Below are positions 1 to 6,499 of a DNA stretch of 8,357 nucleotides, one piece after another. How positions within the stretch are numbered: the stretch's first letter is position 1; each line of letters begins with the position of its first letter. The notes under the pieces were generated by a model, which worked only from the letters and a program-made list of their open reading frames with translations, was not told where the DNA came from and did not search any database. The position numbers and the translations under genes were made by a program. This DNA is from Betaproteobacteria bacterium UBA931 (GTDB lineage: Bacteria; Pseudomonadota; Gammaproteobacteria; Burkholderiales; Casimicrobiaceae), in contig DBDN01000045.1 in NCBI GenBank assembly GCA_002293615.1, positions 1 through 8,357 on the forward strand, in the 5' to 3' direction.

Positions 1-1
1 T

Positions 2-298
2 TCCCGCCTCGCATCGCCCACGAGCGCGCCTGCCGGGCAGCGCATTGCGTACGAATGGACCAACGGTTCGCTGGATCTCCTATATTGGCCGACTTTCGAT
101 AACATCGCACATGCCGCACCGCAACGCTACCGCCTGCTCAACGACATCAATCACTTTCGGCTTGACTACCTGACTCAGGCGGGACAATGGAGGGAAACCT
201 GGCCTCAGGAAAAAGAGCCGCCGCTGCCGCGTGCGGTGCGCATACAAATTGCGACCGGTAACAGCATGCCGGTGGAAAGAATTTTTGTGCTGCAATGA
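2..298 (+). CDS. gspJ: Type II secretion minor pseudopilin GspJ, C-terminal part (5' end cut by window edge)
   Basis: An open frame runs in from the window edge and stops with TGA at 296-298, leaving 98 visible residues. The visible part has the look of the GspJ C-terminal beta domain: an aromatic-rich stretch (YEWTNGSLDLLYWP), a middle strand region containing YRLLNDI and FRLDYL, the W-REtWP segment, and the ending PRAVRIQIATG...ERIFVLQ, which is the usual 'LPRAVR-hydrophobic' closing strand of this family. GspJ is a minor pseudopilin that joins GspI and GspK in the complex at the tip of the periplasmic pseudopilus. The prepilin leader and N-terminal helix are outside the window. The frame overlaps the gspK start by four bases (ATGA), as is common in gsp operons. 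Identification rests on the C-terminal pattern plus the gspK neighbour. Confidence 0.88.
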   Translation, partial: SRLASPTSAPAGQRIAYEWTNGSLDLLYWPTFDNIAHAAPQRYRLLNDINHFRLDYLTQAGQWRETWPQEKEPPLPRAVRIQIATGNSMPVERIFVLQ

Positions 299-1233
299 AA
301 ACGTGGAAACACTGTTCGTTGTTTTCATTGCAGCGCTCGCGCGGAGCGGCGTTGATTCTGGCTCTTCTGGTTGCAGCATTTGCCGCCGTTGTCGCCGTTA
401 CCTTGATTACCGATGAAACCCGCTGGATGGCAGGCGTCGAGGCGCGCCGCGATTACGCGCAAGCCAAAACATTGAGCTCTGCAGGTATCCAATGGGCGCG
501 CCATATCCTTTTCGAAGATCAAAACAGCAACAAAATTGATCACTTGCGCGAATCATGGGCGTTCCCGTTGCCGGCGACGCCGATTGAAAGTGGCATGATT
601 GAGGGGGGAATTGTTGATCTGCAAAGCCGCATTAACCTCAACAACATGTTGCCCCATTCACCGTTGCGTCGTGCCGAGCGCATTCGTTTTCGCGCGCTTG
701 CCCGGTCGCTTCGTGTCGATGAGGCCTCTATTACTGCCATTGTGGCACGCTTTACCGATCCCAGGGAGAACACCTTGGCATCCCTGCAGGAAAGCAACCG
801 CAAACTGTTTCAAGACACGGCGGTTGTACCGCTTTTCGACGTTGGCGAGCTGGCGGCGCAAGCCGATGTTTCCGCAGCGGCATTGCGCGCCTTGGCGCCG
901 CATATTATCGCTTTGCCGACAGTGACGCCGCTTAATATCAACACCGCCGGGCGCGACACGCTCAAAGCCAGCCTGCCCGGTATCGGCAATGATGAGCTTA
1001 CCCAATTGATCGAGCGCCGCAGCGCAACGCCTTTCCCGGACATTGAAAGCTTCCGTAAAGCGCTGCCCGAGAGTGTTGAAAATATCGAGGAAGCAGCGCT
1101 TGCCGCAGAAAGTCGTTTTTTTCAAATCACCGTACGCGTGCGGCAAGGCAACGCGCAAAGCGAAGCGCAGGCGGTTTTGCGCCGCAATGATAAAGAACAA
1201 TGGCCGAGTATCGTATGGAAAACGGTAGAGTGA
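295..1233 (+). CDS. gspK: Type II secretion minor pseudopilin GspK (tip subunit)
   Basis: This is a 312-residue protein, about the usual GspK length. A short basic leader ends at Gly17. Cleavage between Gly17 and Ala18 by the prepilin peptidase would expose a hydrophobic helix at about 18-38. Position +5 after the cleavage site is Leu22, not the Glu of most pseudopilins; absence of that Glu is characteristic of GspK, which caps the tip. Family signatures follow: ESW..P at 87-91, DLQSRINLNNM at 108-118, LNINTA at 213-218, LPGIG at 227-231 and the final strand pair SRFFQITVRVRQG...AQAVLRR at 273-297. The central region is unusual because the acidic D-W-x-D-x-D and GAED-type motifs expected near residues 150-180 are not recognisable. 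The start ATG overlaps the gspJ stop. Only a weak purine-rich stretch precedes it, so translational coupling to gspJ is likely. Confidence 0.95.
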   Translation: MKTWKHCSLFSLQRSRGAALILALLVAAFAAVVAVTLITDETRWMAGVEARRDYAQAKTLSSAGIQWARHILFEDQNSNKIDHLRESWAFPLPATPIESGMIEGGIVDLQSRINLNNMLPHSPLRRAERIRFRALARSLRVDEASITAIVARFTDPRENTLASLQESNRKLFQDTAVVPLFDVGELAAQADVSAAALRALAPHIIALPTVTPLNINTAGRDTLKASLPGIGNDELTQLIERRSATPFPDIESFRKALPESVENIEEAALAAESRFFQITVRVRQGNAQSEAQAVLRRNDKEQWPSIVWKTVE

Positions 1234-1399
1234 TTCAAAATAGCGTTAAAAAAACAACGATTGTTCCAATAAACATTACCATAACCTCCCTCGCAAAAAA
1301 GTATAAATATGGTCATGAGGGCATACGCGGCGAAGAACCGGTAGAATATGGGCCATTGAAACACCATCACCTGATATTGATTATTGAGCCTTGAACAAC
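1234..1399 (+). other. Untranslated gap between gspK and gspL, possible weak internal promoter
   Basis: Neighbouring genes in this operon overlap, but here about 160 nt separate the gspK stop from gspL. The stretch is AT-rich in its first half, with poly-A runs near 1249 and 1295. A TTGAAA hexamer (1356-1361) and a GATTAT hexamer (1379-1384) are 17 nt apart and resemble a weak sigma-70 promoter. A transcript from it would begin almost at the gspL start codon, giving a nearly leaderless message. Other -10-like hexamers (TATAAA at 1302-1307, TAGAAT at 1342-1347) have no matching -35 element at a normal distance. No convincing coding frame or terminator hairpin was seen. This is a weak call. Confidence 0.25.
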
Positions 1400-2608
1400 A
1401 TGCTCCGCGTTTATTTTGATTCTCCGCCCGACGATACAGGCGTTTTTGCCTGGGCGCTGTTTGATGCGCGCGAAAATGTCGTCCGCGAAGGTCGCGATAA
1501 ACCTGACCATTGGCCGACAACGAAAATACGCGAGGCGGTGCTTGATATTTCTTTGGTGACTTGTTTAGCGCTTGAACTGCCGCCAATGAATGCGGCGCGG
1601 CGCGACAGCGCGATCCGGTTGGCACTGGAAGATAAGCTGGTGACGCCGATAGCGCAACAACATATCGTCGCCGAATCTTTATCCGACGGTGGTGTATTGG
1701 TGCGTATTATCGATCAAGCGTTGCTCAACGCTTTGCGCAAACTGGGGTTTTCCCGCGTTATCACCGAAACCGATCTGGTGCCAAGCACGGCAAAAAGCTG
1801 GCATTGCTGTTGCGCTGAAAATCGCAAGGGATTCGTGCGCCGCGATGACGGCGGCGCGTTTGCCGTTGAGATCAGCGCGGATGCGCCTCCGCCGGAACTG
1901 TTATTGGCGCTCAAGCAAACCGCCAGTACGCCTAAGCCTTGCCGGCAACCGACGATGTTGCGCCTGAATACGCCGGAAGCCGAGCGGCTTCGCGCTCAAT
2001 GGCAAAGCGCCTTGCCGGCATCTGCATCTTTGAATATCGCGCCCGGGAAAGTCTGGCAGTGGTCGCGTGCGCCAAGCGAAAAATTTACGCAGGCGGCCAA
2101 CCTGCTGCCTGTTGAAAATGCAGCAACCCCGAACGCCCCAATACATCCGCGCTGGCATCTTGCGCTCAAACTCGCCGCTTTGGCACTGGCGCTTCATATT
2201 GTATTGACCTTTTCCGCCTGGGGCGCCGCTTTCTGGCAGCATTGGCAAATCGAGCGCGGTTGGCAGGCGTTGGCGCAAGATGTGGGGTTATCGTATAACC
2301 GCGCCACCATACAGCAAGATTGGGCGCGCGTTTATGCGCAAATGCGCCACAAAGCCGGGCTTGCCGCACCCAATGATGCATTGCCGTTGCTGGCGCAAGC
2401 GGCACCGGCGTTTTCACTGCTGCCGGAAAATCCGTTGCGGCGGGCGGTGTATGCCGATGCGGCATGGACCATGGAGTGGCAGGCGGTGGACACGCAATAT
2501 CGTGCCAATATCGAAGCTGCGTTGCGCCAAGCCGGGCTTTTTATCATGAGCGGCGGTGACGCTGACACCTACCGTTTGCGCATTCAAGCTCAAGGGGGAG
2601 CACCATGA
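1391..2608 (+). CDS. gspL: Type II secretion inner-membrane platform protein GspL
   Basis: With the TTG at 1391 the product has 405 residues; with the ATG at 1400 it has 402. The ATG gives MLRVYF, the usual family opening, and is my preferred start, although neither has a clear Shine-Dalgarno sequence. Residues 1 to about 250 form the cytoplasmic actin-like domain that binds the GspE ATPase. Signs are the W-AL-D-R-NVVREG opening, the LELPPMNAARRDSAIRLALEDKL segment and the ANLLP motif at 236-240, equivalent to the family's NLLQG. One membrane helix lies at about 257-282, followed by a periplasmic domain ending at 405. GspL recruits GspE to the inner membrane and pairs with GspM. The stop overlaps the gspM start in an ATGA, indicating coupling. 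The gap before gspL is unusual for the operon. Confidence 0.93.
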   Translation: MNNMLRVYFDSPPDDTGVFAWALFDARENVVREGRDKPDHWPTTKIREAVLDISLVTCLALELPPMNAARRDSAIRLALEDKLVTPIAQQHIVAESLSDGGVLVRIIDQALLNALRKLGFSRVITETDLVPSTAKSWHCCCAENRKGFVRRDDGGAFAVEISADAPPPELLLALKQTASTPKPCRQPTMLRLNTPEAERLRAQWQSALPASASLNIAPGKVWQWSRAPSEKFTQAANLLPVENAATPNAPIHPRWHLALKLAALALALHIVLTFSAWGAAFWQHWQIERGWQALAQDVGLSYNRATIQQDWARVYAQMRHKAGLAAPNDALPLLAQAAPAFSLLPENPLRRAVYADAAWTMEWQAVDTQYRANIEAALRQAGLFIMSGGDADTYRLRIQAQGGAP

Positions 2609-3126
2609 CACGAATCAACCTGCCGCCCTCTTTTACGACCCGTCTTTTGGAATGGCGGCAACACTGGCAACAGCGTCCGCGCCTTGAACGTTGGATCATT
2701 CTGGTACTTGCCGTTTTGGTGGCGCTTACGATTTTCTGGCTTTGGATCTGGCAACCGGCTAACCGGCATCTTGATCAATTGAATGCGCAGCTGCCGCAAG
2801 CGCGCGCGCAGCTTGACGCCGCGCGTGAGCAATGGCGGGAAGGTGCCGGATTGACCCGGCAAGAACAGGAGGTTTATACAACCGACGCACGTGCCGCGTT
2901 TACGAATATCGTCGAACGTTTTTCGGCTGCTTCCGCGATGACGGCATTGGAAACGCGCGGACAGCAGGTTGATTGCACAATCTCCGCCCTGCCCTTTGTG
3001 CAGTTGGTATCGTTACTCGACGCATTGCAAAAAGACGCGCGTTTTTATGTGATCGGCGCGACAATCACGCCACTGAAGCAAGGCGGTATGGTACGGGCGG
3101 AGATTGTGTTCGCAAGACCTGATTGA
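2605..3126 (+). CDS. gspM: Type II secretion inner-membrane platform protein GspM
   Basis: This is a 173-residue protein of typical GspM size. Layout: a short basic cytoplasmic N-terminus (1-29), one membrane helix at about 30-50 rich in Leu, Val and Trp, a heptad-like helix at about 52-78 (HLDQLNAQLPQARAQL and following) that looks like a coiled coil, and a small C-terminal alpha/beta domain with the pattern CTISALPFVQLVSLLDALQ at 124-142 followed by two strands. GspM stabilises GspL and GspE in the inner-membrane assembly platform. The start codon is preceded by a strong purine-rich site (AGGGGGAG, 2593-2600) four bases upstream and overlaps the gspL stop. Sequence conservation in GspM is low, so the name relies on architecture and position, both of which fit well. 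Confidence 0.92.
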   Translation: MTRINLPPSFTTRLLEWRQHWQQRPRLERWIILVLAVLVALTIFWLWIWQPANRHLDQLNAQLPQARAQLDAAREQWREGAGLTRQEQEVYTTDARAAFTNIVERFSAASAMTALETRGQQVDCTISALPFVQLVSLLDALQKDARFYVIGATITPLKQGGMVRAEIVFARPD

Positions 3127-3153
3127 CCGCTTCAACGATAAACCCCAACCGTT

Positions 3154-3182
3154 TTTACAAATTACCGTTCAGGGTATATGCT
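3154..3182 (+). promoter_or_regulatory. Candidate sigma-70 promoter upstream of gspN
   Basis: TTTACA at 3154-3159 matches five of six -35 consensus bases. TATGCT at 3177-3182 matches four of six -10 bases, with exactly 17 nt between them; TATATG at 3175-3180 is an alternative -10. Transcription would begin near 3189, about 100 nt before gspN. The site lies in the 163-nt gap after gspM. It is a by-eye consensus match only. Confidence 0.35.
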
Positions 3183-3289
3183 GGAAAAGCATGCAGTATC
3201 ATGAATATATAGCAGGTAGCGCTATGCTTATCCACCCTCTGTCTTAAAAGAGAACTCCTGAATTTTGATCCTTAAATCTGATTTTTACC

Positions 3290-4018
3290 ATGCGTACTTT
3301 TTTCAAAATTTTTATCGTTCTTATCGTTCTTGCCATTATTTTTATTGTATCGATTCCGGCCTCGGTCATTGACAGCAATCTTGCCAAAGCCACGCACGAG
3401 GAATGGCGTATTGCCGAAACAAGCGGTACGATTTGGCAAGGCAACGGCATGTTAATGCGTGCGCCGAGCACGCTTATTGCGCCGGTACGTTGGCGTTTTG
3501 AGCTTTCCGCATTGTTGGAAGGCGCTGCGCGCTGGCGTCTGGAAGGCACACAAGAAACACCATCGTTAAGCGCCATACTGACCATACGCAAAAGCGGCAT
3601 TACGATTGAGGGCCTGAAGTTTGACGTATTCGCATCATCGTTGCAATCGTTTTTCCCGAAAGAAGTCGTGCAAATGGTTGATGGCCGCGTCGAATTTAAT
3701 TCAGCCAAATTATTGTTGAACGATAGAAATCAGGTGGGCGACATACAAGGCAACTGGCGCGACGCCAGCATCGTGTTGTACAACACGCCGATTGCGCTTG
3801 GCGATGTCGCTTTTTTGATGAACGCGAATGAGCAAGGGCGCTCCGGCACAGTGCGTAATCAAGGGGGAGAGGTACAGCTTGAAGGGAATTTCCCTGTCGA
3901 TTCAAAAGGCAGTCTAAAAATAACACCGCACGCCAGTGCGCCTCCGGAGGTGCTGCAATTATTATCCACGTTTGCGCATCCTGATGTCGATGGCGCTTAC
4001 GTACTGCATATGCAATAA
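3290..4018 (+). CDS. gspN: Type II secretion system accessory protein GspN
   Basis: This is a 242-residue protein of the usual T2SSN size. A single hydrophobic segment at about 4-24 anchors it in the inner membrane, and the rest should be periplasmic. Family patterns are visible: SGTIWQGNG at 45-53 (the 'sGTvWqGrG' motif), PVRWRFELSALLEG at 65-78, WRLEG at 82-86, QGGEVQLEGNF at 191-201 and the C-terminal G-Y-L pattern at 235-239. GspN is found in only some type II systems, where it lies at the operon end and is often dispensable; its exact role is unsettled. The ATG has no recognisable Shine-Dalgarno sequence. The 163-nt gap after gspM and a candidate promoter there suggest that gspN can be expressed partly independently. 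Confidence 0.9.
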   Translation: MRTFFKIFIVLIVLAIIFIVSIPASVIDSNLAKATHEEWRIAETSGTIWQGNGMLMRAPSTLIAPVRWRFELSALLEGAARWRLEGTQETPSLSAILTIRKSGITIEGLKFDVFASSLQSFFPKEVVQMVDGRVEFNSAKLLLNDRNQVGDIQGNWRDASIVLYNTPIALGDVAFLMNANEQGRSGTVRNQGGEVQLEGNFPVDSKGSLKITPHASAPPEVLQLLSTFAHPDVDGAYVLHMQ

Positions 4019-4027
4019 TTTTTTCGT

Positions 4028-4753
4028 ATGAAAAAAAACCTTCCTCGGCCTCGTTTTTTCTGGCTGGATGTCTGCCGCGGTCTGGCGGTATGCACGATGA
4101 TCGTGTATCACTTTGTTTTCGATTTAAGCTGGTTCCAGCTTATCGACATCAATTTCTATCAGGATATTGTTCCCAGGACAATTCGTACGCTCATCGTGTT
4201 TTCGTTTTTATTTATTGTCGGCGTCAGCCTGCGCGTTTCCTGTGAAATGCGGCAGTGTTGTGGCGCGTTCTGGCGACGGCTCTTGAAAATCTCATTATGC
4301 GCGCTGATCGTGTCAATCACGAGTTATTTTGCATTCCCACAATCATTCATTTACTTCGGCATCCTGCATTTCATCGCGCTGGCGTCTCTTTTGGCATGGC
4401 CTTTGGCGCGTATGCCCAAAACAGCTTTTATCGCAGGCATTATCGCTATCGCTGCTGGCGTGCTACTGGCTTTCCCATCTTTTAATCCACGGTATTTGTC
4501 GTGGATCGGTTTCGTCACGGAGTTGCCGCGTACTGAGGATTTTGTTCCGCTTTTCCCTTGGTTGGGTGTGGTTTTTCTGGGGATTGTTTTTCAGGCGACA
4601 CCTTGGGGCTTCAAAAAGCAAAGCGCCGAAGTAAAGCGCGATATTGTTTTTTGCAAGCTAAGCTGGGCCGGACGACACAGCTTGTGGATCTACATGCTGC
4701 ACCAACCTGTGTTGATCGGCTTATTGTGGGCGGCGCTTTACTTTTTCGACTGA
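4028..4753 (+). CDS. DUF1624 / HGSNAT-type multispanning membrane acyltransferase-like protein
   Basis: This 241-residue protein has about seven hydrophobic helices (near 15-35, 53-70, 83-101, 107-126, 132-149, 173-190 and 218-238). It opens with FFWLDVCRGLAVCTMIVYHF, the R/W-LD-RG-A-MI-H signature of the family related to the catalytic domain of heparan-alpha-glucosaminide N-acetyltransferase (DUF1624, COG3503). Further family patterns are FIVGVS at 62-67, GILHFIAL at 111-118, DFVPLFPWLGVVFLG at 171-185 and GRHSLWIYMLHQPVLIG at 215-231. His28, His114 and His225 are candidate functional residues. Animal members move acetyl groups from acetyl-CoA across a membrane to a sugar amine; the bacterial substrate is unknown. 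The gene starts 9 nt after gspN with no visible Shine-Dalgarno sequence, so it is probably transcribed with gspN. Whether it works with the secretion system is unproven. Confidence 0.85.
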   Translation: MKKNLPRPRFFWLDVCRGLAVCTMIVYHFVFDLSWFQLIDINFYQDIVPRTIRTLIVFSFLFIVGVSLRVSCEMRQCCGAFWRRLLKISLCALIVSITSYFAFPQSFIYFGILHFIALASLLAWPLARMPKTAFIAGIIAIAAGVLLAFPSFNPRYLSWIGFVTELPRTEDFVPLFPWLGVVFLGIVFQATPWGFKKQSAEVKRDIVFCKLSWAGRHSLWIYMLHQPVLIGLLWAALYFFD

Positions 4754-4756
4754 CGC

Positions 4757-5197
4757 TTACAGCACAAAGGGAATGATACGTTTACTTCCCTTCTGGTAAT
4801 CCGCATATTCGGGATGGCGCTGCAAAAGCAAACGCTCCTCATAATTTGCCTTGAAATGCAGCACGATGCCCAAGCCGAGATAAAGCGCCAATCGCCACGG
4901 CTCCGCATAGAAAAAAATGGGCGCGATACCGAATATCAGCGCTGCCAGATACATCGGATGGCGGATAAAACGATAAGGCCCGGTTTGAATCAACCGATTA
5001 CCTTTGACCGGTATGGGCGAAGCGCCGATATTGTGTATACGATTATGTGAAAGCGACCATAAAAATAATGCCAGCGCTGCGATACCCAATACCGCCGCGC
5101 ATAATATCAGCGGTCGCGCATGTGAAAAATCAGGTAAACCAAACCACGGAGCAAGTAAGGATATTAAGAACAGAAACTGGAAAAAGACATAAATCAT
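4757..5197 (-). CDS. Isoprenylcysteine carboxyl methyltransferase (ICMT/PEMT)-like membrane protein
   Basis: This 146-residue protein has hydrophobic helices near 1-19, 29-48, 83-98 and 99-115. The core motif LIQTGPYRFIRHPMYLAAL lies at 69-87 and is followed by a C-terminal segment with K116, the YEERLLL stretch from 119 and HPEYADYQ at 128-135. Together these form the S-adenosylmethionine-binding pattern (G-PY-RHP-Y plus E-E and PEY) of the ICMT/PEMT methyltransferase family. Bacterial members are numerous, their substrates are mostly unknown, and some act on lipids or small molecules, so methyltransferase activity is inferred from the family. The start is well supported: AGAGGA on the coding strand (complement of 5205-5210) lies 7 nt before the ATG. 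Its stop is 3 nt from the stop of the convergent DUF1624 gene, with no terminator between. Its 5' end faces pntAA across a 138-nt divergent region. Confidence 0.87.
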   Translation of the reverse strand: MIYVFFQFLFLISLLAPWFGLPDFSHARPLILCAAVLGIAALALFLWSLSHNRIHNIGASPIPVKGNRLIQTGPYRFIRHPMYLAALIFGIAPIFFYAEPWRLALYLGLGIVLHFKANYEERLLLQRHPEYADYQKGSKRIIPFVL

Positions 5198-5222
5198 GGA
5201 AATGTCCTCTTAAATAAAAAGG

Positions 5223-5249
5223 TTGCAAGCGAATAGATTGTTTTATAAT
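5223..5249 (+). promoter_or_regulatory. Candidate promoter of the pntAA-pntAB-pntB operon
   Basis: A perfect TATAAT hexamer sits at 5244-5249 in the divergent region. The best -35 match, TTGCAA at 5223-5228 (four of six), is only 15 nt away, shorter than the ideal 17. The expected transcript has a leader of about 80 nt before pntAA. The overlapping sequence read on the other strand gives TATAAA (5242-5247), so the same AT core could also serve the methyltransferase gene, though no good -35 was seen for that direction. Confidence 0.45.
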
Positions 5250-5260
5250 CGCTACGCTTC

Positions 5261-5277
5261 GTATTTTGTATTTTGTA
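5261..5277 (+). repeat. Short tandem repeat in the pntAA leader (GTATTTT, about 2.4 copies)
   Basis: GTATTTT occurs at 5261-5267 and again at 5268-5274, followed by GTA. It lies just downstream of the predicted pnt transcription start, in an AT-rich leader. It is too short to assign a function; copy number changes by slippage are conceivable but unsupported. Confidence 0.4.
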
Positions 5278-5323
5278 TCATATTGTACTCTCTGTTATTT
5301 ATCGAAAACATACTTCAACCAGC

Positions 5324-5328
5324 AAGGA
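5324..5328 (+). promoter_or_regulatory. Ribosome binding site that sets the pntAA start
   Basis: AAGGA lies 7 nt before the ATG at 5336. The frame also extends upstream to a TTG at 5273, but no comparable purine-rich site precedes that codon and the extra residues do not resemble the conserved transhydrogenase N-terminus (MYIGIPKET). The ATG at 5336 is therefore preferred. Confidence 0.8.
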
Positions 5329-5335
5329 ATGTTTC

Positions 5336-6466
5336 ATGTACATTGGTATTCCCAAGGAGACTGCTCCAAATGAAACACGGATTGCGGCAACGCCGGAAAC
5401 CGTAAAAAAATTGCTTACCGCCGGTGTGCATACCGTAACCGTCGAAACGGGCGCCGGTATCGCAAGCCATATTCCCGATGCAGCGTTTCAATCGGCAGGC
5501 GCCAAAATCGTGGCAAAAGCGGAGGCGTTCGCTTCAGACATCGTGCTCAAAGTACGCGGGCCGCAAGCGGATGAATTGCCGATGTTCAAGAAGGGCGCAA
5601 CGTTAATCGGGCTGCTCAATCCGTTTGATACGGCAATGGTCGAGCAGTACACCAAAGCCGGATTAACCGCATTTGCGCTGGAAAAGTTGCCGCGTATTAC
5701 CCGTGCGCAATCGATGGACGTATTGTCGTCGCAGGCAAACATCGCTGGGTATAAAGCGGTATTGCTGGCAGCCAATGAATATGGGCGCTTTATGCCCATG
5801 CTGATGACTGCCGCCGGTACGGTAAAAGCCGCGCGCGTGTTGGTCCTCGGTGTCGGCGTTGCCGGTTTGCAGGCGATTGCGACGGCGAAGCGCTTGGGCG
5901 CTGTGATAGAGGCGTCTGATGTGCGCCCGTCGGTAAAAGACCAAGTGGCATCGCTTGGCGCAAAATGGACGGATGTCCCGTATGAAACCAACGAAGAACG
6001 CGAGATTGCCGAAGGCGTGGGCGGCTATGCGCGTCCGATGCCGCCGGCTTGGATGGCGCGTCAGGCAAAAATCATTCACGAACGCGCCCAGCAGATGGAT
6101 ATTCTGATCACTACCGCGCAGATTCCGGGACGCGCCGCGCCGATATTGATCAAAGCGGAAACGGTTGCATTGATGAAGCCGGGTTCGGTCATTATTGATC
6201 TGGCCGCAGAACAAGGCGGCAATGTGGAAGGCACAAAAGCGGGTGAAACCGTTGACGTAAACGGCGTTAAAATCGTCAGCGCGGTCAACCTGCCCGCAAC
6301 GGTTCCGACAGACGCCAGTGCTTTATATGCGCGCAATGTTCTCAATTTTCTCAACCTGATGATCGACGCGAAAAGCGGTGCTTATACCCTGCCCGAAGGC
6401 GACGAGATCATTCAGGCAACGCTGTTGTGCAAAAACGGTGCGCCTTATACACCGTCGCAGCCCTGA
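5336..6466 (+). CDS. pntAA: NAD(P) transhydrogenase subunit alpha part 1 (NAD(H)-binding domain I)
   Basis: This is a 376-residue soluble protein matching the length of the separate PntAA subunit of three-gene transhydrogenases. It binds NAD(H) at the cytoplasmic face and passes hydride to NADP+ bound by PntB. Visible signatures are the N-terminal IGIPKETAPNETRIAATP (3-20), PRITRAQSMDVLSSQANIAGYKAV at 119-142, the dinucleotide-binding LGVGVAGLQA (171-180) with EASDVRP at 192-198, the mobile-loop region TTAQIPGRAAPILI (259-272), and SVIIDLAAEQGGNVE (284-298). The PRITRAQ-D-SS region carries residues (R123, D128, S131/S132) that correspond by motif to the known catalytic-site RQD-type contacts. 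No membrane helices are present, as expected for the split form. The preferred start is the ATG with AAGGA upstream. pntAB follows after 33 nt. Confidence 0.97.
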   Translation: MYIGIPKETAPNETRIAATPETVKKLLTAGVHTVTVETGAGIASHIPDAAFQSAGAKIVAKAEAFASDIVLKVRGPQADELPMFKKGATLIGLLNPFDTAMVEQYTKAGLTAFALEKLPRITRAQSMDVLSSQANIAGYKAVLLAANEYGRFMPMLMTAAGTVKAARVLVLGVGVAGLQAIATAKRLGAVIEASDVRPSVKDQVASLGAKWTDVPYETNEEREIAEGVGGYARPMPPAWMARQAKIIHERAQQMDILITTAQIPGRAAPILIKAETVALMKPGSVIIDLAAEQGGNVEGTKAGETVDVNGVKIVSAVNLPATVPTDASALYARNVLNFLNLMIDAKSGAYTLPEGDEIIQATLLCKNGAPYTPSQP

Positions 6467-6499
6467 TAAAGTTCTGTACGTATTGATTGGAGAACCAAG

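Noticed and set aside
658..1200. A 180-codon - strand frame opposite gspK.
   Set aside because: It is an antisense shadow of a well-supported gene, with no family motifs and no ribosome binding site.
1278..1321. ACCAT/ATGGT and CCCTC/GAGGG arms in the gspK-gspL gap, suggesting an RNA structure.
   Set aside because: The two 5-bp pairings cross each other, loops are long, and nothing supports a pseudoknot beyond chance complementarity.
1200..1394. A 64-codon + strand frame overlapping the gspK end and filling the gspK-gspL gap.
   Set aside because: It has no Shine-Dalgarno sequence, overlaps gspK out of frame, resembles no family I recognise, and its low-complexity basic content fits chance translation of an AT-rich spacer.
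4005..4023. Palindrome TGCATATGCA followed by a T-run at the gspN end, resembling a terminator or operator.
   Set aside because: It has no loop and a weak stem, lies partly inside gspN codons, and is directly followed by the next gene of the same operon.
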